Positions 8,219 to 16,908 of a stretch of 64,000 nucleotides of DNA are shown here, one piece after another. The translations under genes and the position numbers were made by a program. The stretch lies in contig JAEINP010000002.1 in assembly GCA_016342355.1 (NCBI GenBank), forward strand, positions 62,001 through 126,000, read 5' to 3'. The notes under the pieces are model-generated. The model saw only the letters and a list, made by a program, of their open reading frames with translations. It had not been told where the DNA came from and made no database searches. The stretch is from Desulfatibacillum sp. Lineage in GTDB: Bacteria; Desulfobacterota; Desulfobacteria; Desulfobacterales; Desulfatibacillaceae. Within the stretch, counting starts at the first letter, position 1, and each line of letters opens with the position of its first letter.

Positions 8219-8956
8219 ATGGATACCAGTCGGGACAACCTGTTCGCGCCGGTGAAAAAAGCAACTCGTACATCCGAAATTCTGACCGAAACACTTTGCC
8301 GTGTGATTGTGGAAGGCAAGATCAAACCCGGTGAATTTCTTCCTTCAGAACGAGCGCTGGCGGAAAAATTCCAAGTGAACCGGAATACGGTGCGGGAAGC
8401 CCTACATTCTCTGGAGCAAATGCATCTTTTATCCATCACCCAGGGAAGCCGGATCACGGTTCAGGACTATCTGACCACCGCGGGTTTCGACTTTGTTGCC
8501 GAGCTATTTTCCTCTTCTGAGGCAGGGTCCAAAAAACTTATGGCCGATATAGGGGAGGCTTATTGGGCAATCGGTCGGGCCATGATGCAGTATGCAGTGG
8601 ATAACATGAAGGCGACTGAGCTTCCCGTCATCGCCGAAGCGGTGGAGGATTTCGCGGCCCTGGCCCTGACGGCTGATCCGGACCTAAAATTGCTCCAGGA
8701 TCTGGATTTTGAGGTCCAAAACCGGCTCATGCGCAGCTCCGGCAACCAAGTCATGATCCTCTTGCACAATTCCATCCGCCGCATCTACGAAAAAATCTCC
8801 GGTCTCTTCGAGCCCATTGTAGGAAGCCGTGAAGCCCTGGCCCAAACCTACCGCGAAATCATTGCTTTGCTGGAAGAGGACCAGCGCGAAGAAGCCAAAC
8901 AAGCCTTTGAAAAAATATTCCGGGAAGGAAAGGAAGCCCTTTCCCGGGCCGGTTGA
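8219..8956 (+). CDS. GntR-family transcriptional regulator, FadR subfamily
   Basis: 245 residues from ATG 8219, preceded by TTGAGG at five-base spacing; an in-frame ATG at 8198 lacks a ribosome site. Residues ~10-80 are a GntR winged helix (FLPSERALAEKFQVNRNTVREALHSL has the recognition-helix pattern). The rest is an all-helical FCD-type ligand-binding domain, which in relatives binds organic acids or acyl-CoA. The upstream palindrome and repeats suggest autoregulation. The genes directly downstream are decayed, so its original target locus may have been lost. Confidence 0.85.
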   Translation: MDTSRDNLFAPVKKATRTSEILTETLCRVIVEGKIKPGEFLPSERALAEKFQVNRNTVREALHSLEQMHLLSITQGSRITVQDYLTTAGFDFVAELFSSSEAGSKKLMADIGEAYWAIGRAMMQYAVDNMKATELPVIAEAVEDFAALALTADPDLKLLQDLDFEVQNRLMRSSGNQVMILLHNSIRRIYEKISGLFEPIVGSREALAQTYREIIALLEEDQREEAKQAFEKIFREGKEALSRAG

Positions 8957-8973
8957 TAAAAAGGAGGCGTGAC

Positions 8974-9168
8974 ATGTTGGAAACCCAAAGTCTGAATATA
9001 CCAGAAGATGGAAGAACCGGGGTCGAGGAAGATCCCCGTGATTTTGCTGATTTGCCCCTGGATTCTTTTCCGCGCCTGATCAACTTGCGGGGAAACCTCC
9101 GCCGCGCCACCAAAAGAATTTTCGTTGAGCGGGCTTCGCTCATCACCGAATTCCACAGAAAAAAATGA
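8974..9168 (+). pseudogene. remnant of a glycyl-radical enzyme N-terminus
   Basis: 64 residues from ATG 8974 with AGGAGG at 8962-8967. The end, LRRATKRIFVERASLITEFH, resembles the N-terminal pattern of pyruvate-formate-lyase-like glycyl-radical enzymes (xxIxxERAxLxTExY). Such enzymes are about 800 residues; here the frame stops with TGA at 9166 just after this motif. No catalytic Cys or glycyl-radical Gly region remains. A small functional protein cannot be excluded, but a deletion remnant fits better. Confidence 0.45.
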
Positions 9169-9183
9169 AACAGGAATTCTTCA

Positions 9184-9568
9184 ATGATTAGGCCGCATAT
9201 CAGGACCACATGGCGCTTTTCTTTGGCCAAAGCCCTTTTTACGCAGGGCGTAGCCCTGGCTCCGTTCACGAAGTTATCATTTTTAGGGAAATGGTTTTAC
9301 AAGAACTTTTCCTCCCATGATGAGGGACGGGTCATTCCCATAGACCAATCCATCCAGGGCCATGAAAACACCGTCCTGCCTTCCCGGGTGCAGGGCCTGC
9401 GAAGAGGCCTGCTTCGCGGGCGCCATCCGGGTCCACGGCGGCAGGGCTGAGATATCGGAGGCCTGCCGGGGTTGCGGCAGATGCGTCACTGTCTGTCCTA
9501 ACCAGGCCGTGAGCCTGGAGGTTTCCGGGCATGGCCTGCCTGAGGGGCTCTCGGAACGAATAGCTTAA
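9184..9568 (+). pseudogene. broken 4Fe-4S ferredoxin-like gene (internal deletion and frameshift)
   Basis: From ATG 9184 the frame reads a conserved-looking N-terminus (GRVIPIDQSI, ENTVLPSRV). Homologues of this kind continue with a long Cys-rich section. Here the frame instead meets a second frame at about 9375-9400 that carries two 4Fe-4S cysteine sets (CRACEEAC and CRGCGRCVTVC) and ends at 9568. The middle of the protein appears deleted and the two halves are out of register. It sits after the glycyl-radical remnant, so both may come from one lost locus. Confidence 0.5.
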
Positions 9569-9836
9569 AGTTGTTTCAGACTTCTTTGAATTGACTTTAA
9601 TGCAGACCAAACAAAGCCATGGGAATCTTCCAATTATTTGATATAAAGAGAACTATCAATCAGACTGGAAGTTCGGGAGGGGTTGAAGGCTTGGTTGGAG
9701 GTGTTTTGGATGATCCCGGCCTGATTTCCGGCTCTGAACGAAGGAAAAACGACCCAAAACCTAAAAACCAAGCGTGTGGGGTCATTTTGGGAGTTGACTG
9801 CCGCATAATATGGGTTAATGCAAGAGAGGATGAATT

Positions 9837-10676
9837 ATGCAGGGTAACGTGGAAAAATGGCGGAAAAGGGTGGCTGTGTGGGATAAGGGCGAAGTGCCCA
9901 TTGAGTACGTGGCCGCTGGGGATAAGAAGGATCAGGCCATGGTTTTTGTGCACAGCCTTCTGGCCAACTGGAAACAATTCATCCCCCAATTGGAGCATTT
10001 CTCCAAGGACCATTATGTCCTGTCGATTTCCTTAAGGGGCCATGGCGGATCCGGACGGCCTGCCCATGAATCTCCGGAAACCTACTCCCTTGAAAAATTT
10101 TCCTCCGACGTCCTTTCCATTTGCGACCACTTGGGCCTGGAGCGTTTTCACTATGTGGGAAACTCAGCAGGAGGCCTCACTGGCTATGAATTTTTAAGCC
10201 GATATCCGGAACGACTAAAAACACTGACCACCTTTGGCTCTCCCGGGGATGTGGATTTTCCCCTCTGGCTGACCCGGGGATACGGCCGATTCATGAGCCT
10301 GGTGGTTCGTGTACTGGGACAACAGTTTTATGGAAAAGTTGCCTCAAGGGCGGCGGTATGCACGGGCGATGCCTATCAGTTCCTGATTGATGAAGTCGTC
10401 TGGGAGGTAAACTGGCAGGTGGTGCGCCACGTTTTTAACAGCATCGGCAAGATTTCTTTTGTGAATCTCCTGGAAACCTCCACCGTCCCCATCCTGGTCA
10501 TCCACGCTGAAAAGGATTACGGTTTCCAGAGACTTTTAAGAACCACCTACGAGGCTGAAAAGAAAAATCCCCATCTCACCATAAAACAGCTTGCCAATGC
10601 CGGGCACCTGGCCAACCTGGACCAGCCGGAGGCATTGAACCGGATTATTGAAAAATTTTTGAAAGAGGACAAATAG
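9837..10676 (+). CDS. alpha/beta hydrolase
   Basis: 279 residues. The fold's landmarks are visible: an oxyanion-loop region VFVHSLLANW, the nucleophile elbow G-N-S-A-G-G with Ser110, an acid candidate Asp227 (HAEKD) and the base His257 (NAGHLAN). A cap of roughly residues 140-205 is hydrophobic. Ester or C-C bond hydrolysis is plausible; the substrate cannot be told. Codons begin at ATG 9837, within AGAGGATGAATT. It precedes the AOR gene by 107 bases and may share its regulation. Confidence 0.85.
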   Translation: MQGNVEKWRKRVAVWDKGEVPIEYVAAGDKKDQAMVFVHSLLANWKQFIPQLEHFSKDHYVLSISLRGHGGSGRPAHESPETYSLEKFSSDVLSICDHLGLERFHYVGNSAGGLTGYEFLSRYPERLKTLTTFGSPGDVDFPLWLTRGYGRFMSLVVRVLGQQFYGKVASRAAVCTGDAYQFLIDEVVWEVNWQVVRHVFNSIGKISFVNLLETSTVPILVIHAEKDYGFQRLLRTTYEAEKKNPHLTIKQLANAGHLANLDQPEALNRIIEKFLKEDK

Positions 10677-10783
10677 ACTCCTTTGGGCGCTATCTGTAGC
10701 CTGGTCCGAGGGACTAAATCAAATAAAGTCGAGGCGTTGAGTGATTAACCAGGCATCAAAACCTCTCTTCAAAGGATTGGAAA

Positions 10784-12634
10784 ATGGCCGCCAAAAGAAT
10801 TATCGCCGTGAACAACCGGGTTTTGGACGTAAATCTGACAACGGGAGAAACTGGAGAAATTCCTGTTTCCGAAACAGATCGGCGCCTGTATCTTGGGGGC
10901 AAGGGCTTGGCGTTGAAGCTCCTTTTTGACACAATAGCTCCCGGGGTGGACCCTTTGGGTCCGGATAACATCATAGTTCTCATGAGCGGCCCCACAGCCG
11001 GAACCAAAGCCCCCTCGGGCGGGCGCTTCGCCGTGGTGAGCAAATCTCCCCTGACCGGCATTTTCTGCACGTCCCTTGCCGGTGGTAAATTTGGGGTCAG
11101 CCTCAAACGGGCCGGATTTGACGGCATTGTCATCCGGGGGCGGTCGCAAAAGCCGGTCCTGATATCCGTGGATGACAGCGGCGCGACAATTCTGGACGCC
11201 TCGGACTCGTGGGGCATGGACACCTATGAGTTCCAGGATGCGAAAAAAGACCTGGGCGATTGGGTGGTGGCGGGACCGGCCGGGGAGAACCTGGTCCGTT
11301 ACGCTGTCCTGGTGGCTGGGCGGAGGGTGGCTGGACGGGGAGGCATGGGCGCGGTTTTTGGCTCCAAGAACTTGAAAGGCATCGCGGCCAAAGGCAAGGC
11401 GCGGATTGCGCCGGCAGACCCAAAGGGTTTTGAAAAGGCCTTTGCCGTCGCCGACAGCAAGATGCGGAATCATGAAAAGACGGGCCATGTCCTCAAAGAT
11501 CTTGGAACCCCCCTAAACGTGCGCCTGTATGGCCCGAACAACATAATGCCTGTAAGGAATTTCAAAAAGGCGCGTTTTGAAAAAATGGAGGATATCAGCG
11601 GCGAAGCCATTCGTGACAAGCACTTTGTAAAGCGCCATGGTTGCATGGGGTGCTCCATACGTTGCGGTCGGATGGGCCGGTATAACAATCAGGTGATGGT
11701 GAGCCCGGAATACGAAACCATCGCCTTGCTTGGCTCCAACCTGGAGATCGGCTCCCTGGATCATATCGCCCAGTTCAACGACACCTTAAACCGCCTGGGA
11801 ATGGACACCATCTCCTGCGGCAACACCTTGGGGTTTGCCATGGAGCTTTCGGAAAAGGGTCTTTTGGAGTTCCCCCTGTCCTTTGGCGACCCGGCCGGGA
11901 TTCCGGAGATGTTGGAGGATATCGCGTATCGCCGGGGCCTGGGCGACGACATGGCCAACGGGGTCCGGGAAATGGCCAAAAAGTATGGAGGCGAGGAATT
12001 TGCCATCCACGTCAAGGGCCTGGAAATGGCCGCTTACGATCCCCGGGGCTGCGTGGGCCAGGGTTTGGGATACGCTACGGCCAATGCCGGCGCCACCCAC
12101 CTTTCCGGCGCCACCCATGCCGTGGAGGTGGAATCCTATCTGAACGCCCATGACACCAAGGGCAAGGCCGAGTTTGTCAAATTCATGCAGGACCTCACCG
12201 ACGCGGTCAACTCGGCGATTTTTTGCATATGGACCGAATACCCGTTTCTGGAGGAAAATTTCGTTTACAAAAACACCCCCAAGCCGCTTTTGAAGTGGAT
12301 GATGCAAAACCTTCCGTCCGTGGCCGTTTCCTCCACAGACCTTTCCGACTACTGCAACCTGTTGTCCGGGGTCTTGGGAACAAAAATCCGCCGCAAAGAT
12401 TTCTATGGGGTGGGCGAACGCATTTTCAACCTGGAGCGGCTTATGAACGTTCGGGAAGGAATTGGGAGAAAAGACGATACTCTTCCCAAAAGGCTCTTGA
12501 GCGAGGTCCGGGAGGACAACGCACCACCTATTGATCTGGAGACCATGCTTGCCAAATATTACCGCCTGCGGGGATGGGATGAAGACGGGCGCCCCGGGAA
12601 ACAGTTGCTCAAACGGCTGGGAATCGAGCCTTAA
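10784..12634 (+). CDS. aldehyde:ferredoxin oxidoreductase (tungsten/molybdopterin)
   Basis: 616 residues, the usual length of the AOR family. The N-terminal domain has YLGGKGLALKLLFD and GRGGMGAVFGSKNLK, which bind the bis-tungstopterin. The cubane-binding cysteines are in CMGCSIRC, with a later Cys in AIFCIW. YDPRGCVGQGLGYATANAGATH is a second pterin-contact region. The enzyme oxidises aldehydes to carboxylates with ferredoxin, or the reverse, in the cytoplasm. ATG 10784 is the first start of the frame. No separate ferredoxin gene is intact nearby. Confidence 0.92.
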   Translation: MAAKRIIAVNNRVLDVNLTTGETGEIPVSETDRRLYLGGKGLALKLLFDTIAPGVDPLGPDNIIVLMSGPTAGTKAPSGGRFAVVSKSPLTGIFCTSLAGGKFGVSLKRAGFDGIVIRGRSQKPVLISVDDSGATILDASDSWGMDTYEFQDAKKDLGDWVVAGPAGENLVRYAVLVAGRRVAGRGGMGAVFGSKNLKGIAAKGKARIAPADPKGFEKAFAVADSKMRNHEKTGHVLKDLGTPLNVRLYGPNNIMPVRNFKKARFEKMEDISGEAIRDKHFVKRHGCMGCSIRCGRMGRYNNQVMVSPEYETIALLGSNLEIGSLDHIAQFNDTLNRLGMDTISCGNTLGFAMELSEKGLLEFPLSFGDPAGIPEMLEDIAYRRGLGDDMANGVREMAKKYGGEEFAIHVKGLEMAAYDPRGCVGQGLGYATANAGATHLSGATHAVEVESYLNAHDTKGKAEFVKFMQDLTDAVNSAIFCIWTEYPFLEENFVYKNTPKPLLKWMMQNLPSVAVSSTDLSDYCNLLSGVLGTKIRRKDFYGVGERIFNLERLMNVREGIGRKDDTLPKRLLSEVREDNAPPIDLETMLAKYYRLRGWDEDGRPGKQLLKRLGIEP

Positions 12635-13069
12635 CAATGTAAAGGCACGCCCATATATTGTAGTTCTCCAAGTCTTCAAAAAATTGGGACCTTCACGAGT
12701 ACAATCCCAATTTCTTCGAGAAATACAGGGGTCTATGTCAGGCGTTTTTGAATATGGGCTAAATTGAAAAAAACACATGGCGGTTACAACCAATCCGATT
12801 GTTTTGCCAAGTGGTCCGGGAGGATGATCCCCGGGCCTGTTTTTCTTTGGTGGCAGCCTCGGGAACTTGTTCCCACGGTGCGTCAGCGCAATAAATCCAT
12901 ATATAAATCACTAAAATTTCAATAAAATGATTTGAGAGTAGCTTTTAAATTCCAAAAAATACACCTACATAAATTCATTTTTTTAGGTTAAGTCCTGTTT
13001 GTTTGTTATTTTCATAACTCTGTGGTATCAGCATAATTAAAATGAACCTGGTAGTGATGGAGTTGCACC
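12635..13069 (+). other. intergenic region with two inverted repeats
   Basis: No gene is evident. A 9-bp inverted repeat, AAATTGGGA (12681-12689) and TCCCAATTT (12705-12713), lacks a T-run. A better terminator lies at 12813-12848 (separate entry). From about 12890 to 13050 the sequence is strongly AT-rich and probably carries the promoter of the next gene; TTGTTA (13003) and TATCAG (13026) at 17-bp spacing are a weak candidate. Confidence 0.6.
12813..12848 (+). terminator. rho-independent terminator
   Basis: GGTCCGGG (12813-12820) pairs with CCCGGGCC (12830-12837) with one G-U pair, followed by a T-rich tail TGTTTTTCTTT. It lies 180 bases after the AOR stop and would end that transcript. Confidence 0.6.
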
Positions 13070-13345
13070 ATGAAAAAAATGTCTAACGGACTTCCCCTTG
13101 ATAAGCACCTTGTACTGGCCGGACAGCTCAGGCAGGCCCAAATATACCTGGAACTGGCATCCGAGATTATTCACCAAGGATACCATAGAACCACATTTCC
13201 CGCCCATGATATCACACGCATTGTAAACTCGATGATTCATCTGCAATCCATGATGAAGGACAGGCTGGTCCGGGAGCACCCTGACCAGGAGTGCATGGAC
13301 CTGATGCAGTCGAGCTGGTTTTCCGAAGGAACCACCCCGGAATAA
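13070..13345 (+). CDS. small hypothetical cytoplasmic protein
   Basis: 91 residues from ATG 13070, with a GATGGAG ribosome site seven bases upstream. It is predicted mostly helical, with no signal peptide, membrane segment or cysteine pair. Features are an amphipathic helix LAGQLRQAQIYLELASEII and a second helix around ITRIVNSMIHLQSMMKD. I do not recognise a family. It stands alone between the AOR gene and the convergent NSS transporter. Confidence 0.65.
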   Translation: MKKMSNGLPLDKHLVLAGQLRQAQIYLELASEIIHQGYHRTTFPAHDITRIVNSMIHLQSMMKDRLVREHPDQECMDLMQSSWFSEGTTPE

Positions 13346-13414
13346 TAACTGGTTGGTGTGCGGAAGAATTTCCAGGATGACGCTGCCGAAAGGCCAACCG
13401 CCTGAAATGGCGGT

Positions 13415-14743
13415 TTACCCAATCCCCCCCAGCACAATGCCCAGAATCAATACCAGGACGCAGGTGGGGACAAAAACCCAGGCAAGAAACAGAATCACAG
13501 GGCGGCCCCAGGGTCTCCTGCATCCCTTGTTCACGGCTTCCAGGGCCTTTTGGGGTCCCAGCACCCACAGCATGGCTGCTGCAATGAGCAAGGCGCCCGC
13601 AGGCAACAGGTATATGGTGAAAAGGTCCACCCACTTCTCAAAGGCCCCCATGTGCAAATCCAGGACCATTCCCACGGCAAGGGAACCGCAAGCCACCAGG
13701 AGCGCGGCCTTTTTCCTGGTCATGCCAAGCTGGTCCATGAGGGTTTCCACCGGGACTTCCACCAGATTGATGGCTGAGGACAAACCCGCCAGGATCACAC
13801 TAAAAAAAAACAGGCTTCCGTAAATCCTCCCGCCGGGCATGGCATCGAATATTTTAGGCATGGTGACAAACAGGAGATCAGGCCCGGCCGCAGGGTCCAG
13901 CCCAAAGGCGAAAGCAGCAGGAATGATCACAAAGGCAGCCATAAAGGAGGCCAGGCTGTTCATGATGGCTGTGGTTAGCGCGGCACGGGGAATATCCATG
14001 GTGTCATTGAGGTAACTGCCATAAATGAGCATGCCTCCCAAACTGACCGTAAAAAAACTCTGGCCTAAAGCCATGATCCAGGTATGGATGTCGCCCAGGC
14101 AGGACCAGTCCGGCCTGGCAAGAAAGATCACTCCTTCCATGGCGCCGGGAAGGGTCAGGCTCCGAACCAGGAGGATTGCCATAATCCCGAACAAGAGGGG
14201 CATGGCCGCTTTGTTGATGCGCTCCAATCCGCCCTGGACTCCCTGCGCCGCAATCAGGGCTGTTAAGGCCACGGCCAAAACATGCCAGGGGATGGATGAT
14301 GAATGGCCCGCCAAACCTTCAAACAGTTGGACGGGGTCCATGCCGGAAATATCCCGGGTCAGGAACAGCCAGAAGTATTTCATGATCCAGCCCAGAACAA
14401 TGGTGTAAAAAACAAGAATCCCCGTGACAGCCAGGACAGGCACGGCGCCCAGAGCCATGCCTAACTTAGGACTTATCGCCCCAAAGACCTGGATAAAAGC
14501 TCCCATGGGACCCCGCTGCTCTCTCCTGCCTAAAGCCAGTTCTGCAGCCAGGCCAAAACGCACCAGCCCGAACACAAACAGAAGATACGGTATCAGAAAG
14601 GCTGCTCCTCCGTATCGGCCTAAACGCCAGGGGAACAGCCAAATATTACCCAGGCCGATGGCGGCGCCCATGCAAGCGGCGATGAATCCAAAGCTGGAAC
14701 TCCAGGTTTCACGAGGTGTCTGAGAGGGAGGGTCAATTTTCAT
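13415..14743 (-). CDS. sodium:neurotransmitter symporter family transporter (NSS, LeuT-like)
   Basis: 442 residues, about 11-12 membrane helices. The unwound first helix with its Na+/substrate site is clear: GAAIGLGNIWLFPWRLGRYGG. Further family features are VFYTIVLGWIMKYFW and FFSVILAGLSSAINLVE. Members couple Na+ entry to amino-acid or amine uptake across the inner membrane. It could draw on the Na+ gradient from the Mrp complex. An inverted repeat (13396-13415) overlapping the stop codon may serve as its end signal. Substrate unknown. Confidence 0.9.
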   Translation of the reverse strand: MKIDPPSQTPRETWSSSFGFIAACMGAAIGLGNIWLFPWRLGRYGGAAFLIPYLLFVFGLVRFGLAAELALGRREQRGPMGAFIQVFGAISPKLGMALGAVPVLAVTGILVFYTIVLGWIMKYFWLFLTRDISGMDPVQLFEGLAGHSSSIPWHVLAVALTALIAAQGVQGGLERINKAAMPLLFGIMAILLVRSLTLPGAMEGVIFLARPDWSCLGDIHTWIMALGQSFFTVSLGGMLIYGSYLNDTMDIPRAALTTAIMNSLASFMAAFVIIPAAFAFGLDPAAGPDLLFVTMPKIFDAMPGGRIYGSLFFFSVILAGLSSAINLVEVPVETLMDQLGMTRKKAALLVACGSLAVGMVLDLHMGAFEKWVDLFTIYLLPAGALLIAAAMLWVLGPQKALEAVNKGCRRPWGRPVILFLAWVFVPTCVLVLILGIVLGGIG

Positions 14744-14818
14744 CGTATGCAGGTACCCTGTTTAAAGGCCTGCTGTCAATCCATTCCCCCTATCCTCAAA
14801 TCGTTTCCCGCCCACCTT

Positions 14819-15136
14819 TCATATGGGTGGGGCAATGGTCACGACCACACGCATGTCTGTAGCGCCTCGTATGCCGTGGGGTTCCGCAATGTCCGCAATC
14901 AGAATGTCCCCGGTTTTGGCTGGCAGAGTCGCCCCATCCGCCCCAAGGAATTCACCCTCCCCTTCCAGGACAAGGATGGAAAGCTGGCCCTCAATATCAT
15001 GGGAATGGATGGGCAATTGCTGTCCAGCCTTGAAATTGAAGTTGAGAATCTTGAAATAGGGGGAATCGTGAACCAGGAACTTGCTCAGGCTCAGGTCGTT
15101 GAAGCCGTTGGATTCTATGATGTTCAGATGTTTCAT
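14819..15136 (-). CDS. cupin-domain protein
   Basis: 105 residues forming one conserved double-stranded beta-helix. Metal-binding motif 1 is PIHSHDIEGQLSILVLEGEG and motif 2 is around DIAEPHGI, giving three His and a Glu/Gln set. Such small cupins bind a metal and may be enzymes, sensors or stress proteins; nothing here fixes the role. It is separate from the NSS gene and faces the same way, 129 bases ahead of the VOC gene. Confidence 0.83.
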   Translation of the reverse strand: MKHLNIIESNGFNDLSLSKFLVHDSPYFKILNFNFKAGQQLPIHSHDIEGQLSILVLEGEGEFLGADGATLPAKTGDILIADIAEPHGIRGATDMRVVVTIAPPI

Positions 15137-15265
15137 AATGAGGCCTCCAGTTGGACTGCGGGTTTAGGGTTTGTGCACACCGTTTTGTTCCGTTGTCTCT
15201 TGGAATAAATATTAGGCCTAAAACCGCGGCATGTCCTTGACCCATGTCAATAGTTTCATTTTTCC

Positions 15266-15862
15266 TTACTTATTTTCAAAATGATTCTTTTGTTCAAACA
15301 GCTCCATGCCGGCCCCGGCGAAAGCCACCCTCCAGTCCCGGGGTGTGGGTTGGGTGACTGGAGGCCACTGGCCCGGTTGGGGATCGGGACCTTCCAGGGC
15401 GGTTTCCGAAGGGGAACGATCCACCAGCACCGGAGTCTTCCGGATATCCCTGCCAGGCACAGGCCAGGAAAACTCTATGGGAATACCGTTGGGGTCAAAG
15501 GCGTAAATGGAATGGATAAAGCCGTGGTCCATGGCGTCGGAAACGGAAAAACCGGCAGCCTCCAGCCTGTCCTTAAGGTCGTACAACTCCTTTTCCGTGG
15601 CCACGCCTATGGACACATGATCAAAAATATAGGGTCCCTGGACAGGATACCCGTGGTCTTTGGGTTCAACAGGCTCCACCTTGGGCCACTCAAAAAACGC
15701 GATACAATCCTTTTCGTTGATTTCAAAAAAATAATGGCGAATGCCCGGCTTTCCCAGCCCCGCCACCAGACGCATACCAAGGAGATCCCGCCAAAACCGA
15801 ATGGTTTTTTCCAAATCGCCGGTGGCCATGGCCAAATGGTTAATACCCGTGTAGGTGGTCAT
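15266..15862 (-). CDS. VOC/glyoxalase-fold metal-dependent protein
   Basis: 198 residues. Two beta-alpha-beta-beta-beta modules are visible: the first has INHLAMATGDLEKTIRFWRD, the second DHVSIGV and AFDPNGIPIEFSW. The two His and the final Glu are the likely metal ligands. Relatives include glyoxalases, extradiol dioxygenases and methylmalonyl-CoA epimerases; an epimerase or lyase would suit an anaerobe better. The last ~60 residues are Pro-rich and outside the core fold. It has a GGAG-type site just upstream of ATG 15862. Confidence 0.82.
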   Translation of the reverse strand: MTTYTGINHLAMATGDLEKTIRFWRDLLGMRLVAGLGKPGIRHYFFEINEKDCIAFFEWPKVEPVEPKDHGYPVQGPYIFDHVSIGVATEKELYDLKDRLEAAGFSVSDAMDHGFIHSIYAFDPNGIPIEFSWPVPGRDIRKTPVLVDRSPSETALEGPDPQPGQWPPVTQPTPRDWRVAFAGAGMELFEQKNHFENK

Positions 15863-16052
15863 GATTTGTCGCCGCTCCTTTCAGGCAATTCCTGGTTAAT
15901 ATTGTTGCATTTTATCTATTAAGTGTATGGGAGTCCAATCGACAGGTCAAGAAACTCACATAGTAATAACTCTCATTTTTTGTTGCCATAAGAGATGGAA
16001 ATACCCTATTATTGAAAAAATCTTGGAAACACCTGGTTGTAATTCACAATAA

Positions 16053-16067
16053 CTATAATCATCATAG
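16053..16067 (+). promoter_or_regulatory. PerR-like box overlapping a TATAAT element
   Basis: CTATAATCATCATAG matches the known PerR box TTATAATnATTATAA at 11 of 14 fixed positions and contains a perfect TATAAT (16054-16059). It lies ten bases before the start of the selenoperoxiredoxin gene. Peroxide-responsive repression would suit the product. The closeness to the ribosome site is unusual for a promoter, so this is tentative. Confidence 0.35.
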
Positions 16068-16076
16068 GAGGTGCCT

Positions 16077-16802
16077 ATGCCAACAGAATTCAAACCAGGA
16101 TGCGCCCGCCCTACAGGAGGGCCTGTGGGAGAAGGGCCGGCGAAAAACGCCGCACCGAAAACAACCATCCAAGAAAAACCCAGGGAGGCAAGCATGATCA
16201 AGGTGGGGAAAAAGGCCCCGGATTTCACGGCCCCGGCCTATTTGAAGGGAGGATTCGTTTCGGTGCAGTTGTCCGAGTATTTGGGCAAGTGGGTTGTTTT
16301 ATGTTTTTATCCAGGTGATTTCACCTTTGTCTGAGCGACAGAAATCTCGGCGGTCGCCGAGAAGAACGCAGAGTTTGAAAAACTGGGCGTACAGGTCCTT
16401 TCCATGAGTATCGACAGTGTTTTTGTCCATAAAATGTGGAACGACCACGAGCTATCCAAGATGGTGGAAGGGGGCGTGCCCTATCCCATGCTGTCCGATG
16501 CGGGCGGCAAGGTGGGGACCCTTTACGGCATCTATGATGAGGATGCGGGAGTGGAAACCCGCGGCAGGTTTATCATTGACCCGGACGGAGTGGTCCAGGG
16601 CTATGAAGTGCTGACTCCGCCCGTAGGCAGGAATGTCGCCGAGTCACTGCGCCAAATCCAGGCTTTCCAGTTGGTGAGGCAAAGCAAAGGAACGGAGGCC
16701 ACGCCTTCCGGATGGAAACCCGGCAAAACCACCCTCAAGCCCGGACCGGATCTGGTGGGCAAGGTCTGGGAAGTATGGAAAACCTCCATGGCTTTTGATT
16801 GA
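16077..16802 (+). CDS. prxU: selenocysteine-containing peroxiredoxin (PrxU type); in-frame TGA at 16332-16334
   Basis: Read through one TGA, the frame gives 241 residues with Sec at position 86. The core PGDFTFV-U-ATEI matches the Prx motif PxxxTxxC with Sec as the peroxidatic residue. The C-terminal W-x-PG segment ([21 protein letters not shown]) is AhpC/2-Cys-like, but the usual resolving Cys just before it is replaced (EATPSGW). It reduces peroxides in the cytoplasm, with a thiol partner resolving the selenenic acid. Two starts have good sites: ATG 16077 (AGGAGG 16066) and ATG 16194 (GGGAGG 16183). The first adds a Pro/Gly-rich tail with Cys11; the second gives 202 residues with Sec47. Confidence 0.9.
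16332..16362 (+). promoter_or_regulatory. UGA codon with bacterial SECIS hairpin (prxU)
   Basis: After the UGA (16332-16334), TCTCGGC (16345-16351) pairs perfectly with GCCGAGA (16356-16362) around the loop GGTC. The loop begins 17 bases after the UGA and has G at its first two positions. Both fit the known bacterial SECIS rules for SelB binding. Confidence 0.8.
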
Positions 16803-16829
16803 CCAGACATTTCCAAGATGCGAAAACCA

Positions 16830-16863
16830 AACGGCCCGGGAAATCTCCCGGGCCGTTTTTTTT
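16830..16863. terminator. bidirectional rho-independent terminator
   Basis: AACGGCCCGGGA (16830-16841) pairs perfectly with TCCCGGGCCGTT (16846-16857) around AATC, followed by eight T on the + strand. On the - strand it is followed by TGGTTTT. It would end prxU and the opposing TRAP transcript. Confidence 0.9.
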
Positions 16864-16908
16864 GAAATGTCGCCTGGTTGGAACAAAGGCGGCAACAAGT
16901 ATGATCTG

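Noticed and set aside
9166-9183. In-frame TGA between the glycyl-radical remnant and the ferredoxin remnant, considered as a third selenocysteine
   Set aside because: The two sides belong to different families, no SECIS-like hairpin follows, and the second part has its own ATG and frameshift; same register occurs by chance one time in three.
11786-12793. 335-codon open frame on the - strand
   Set aside because: Mostly antisense to the AOR gene, whose cofactor motifs prove the sense frame.
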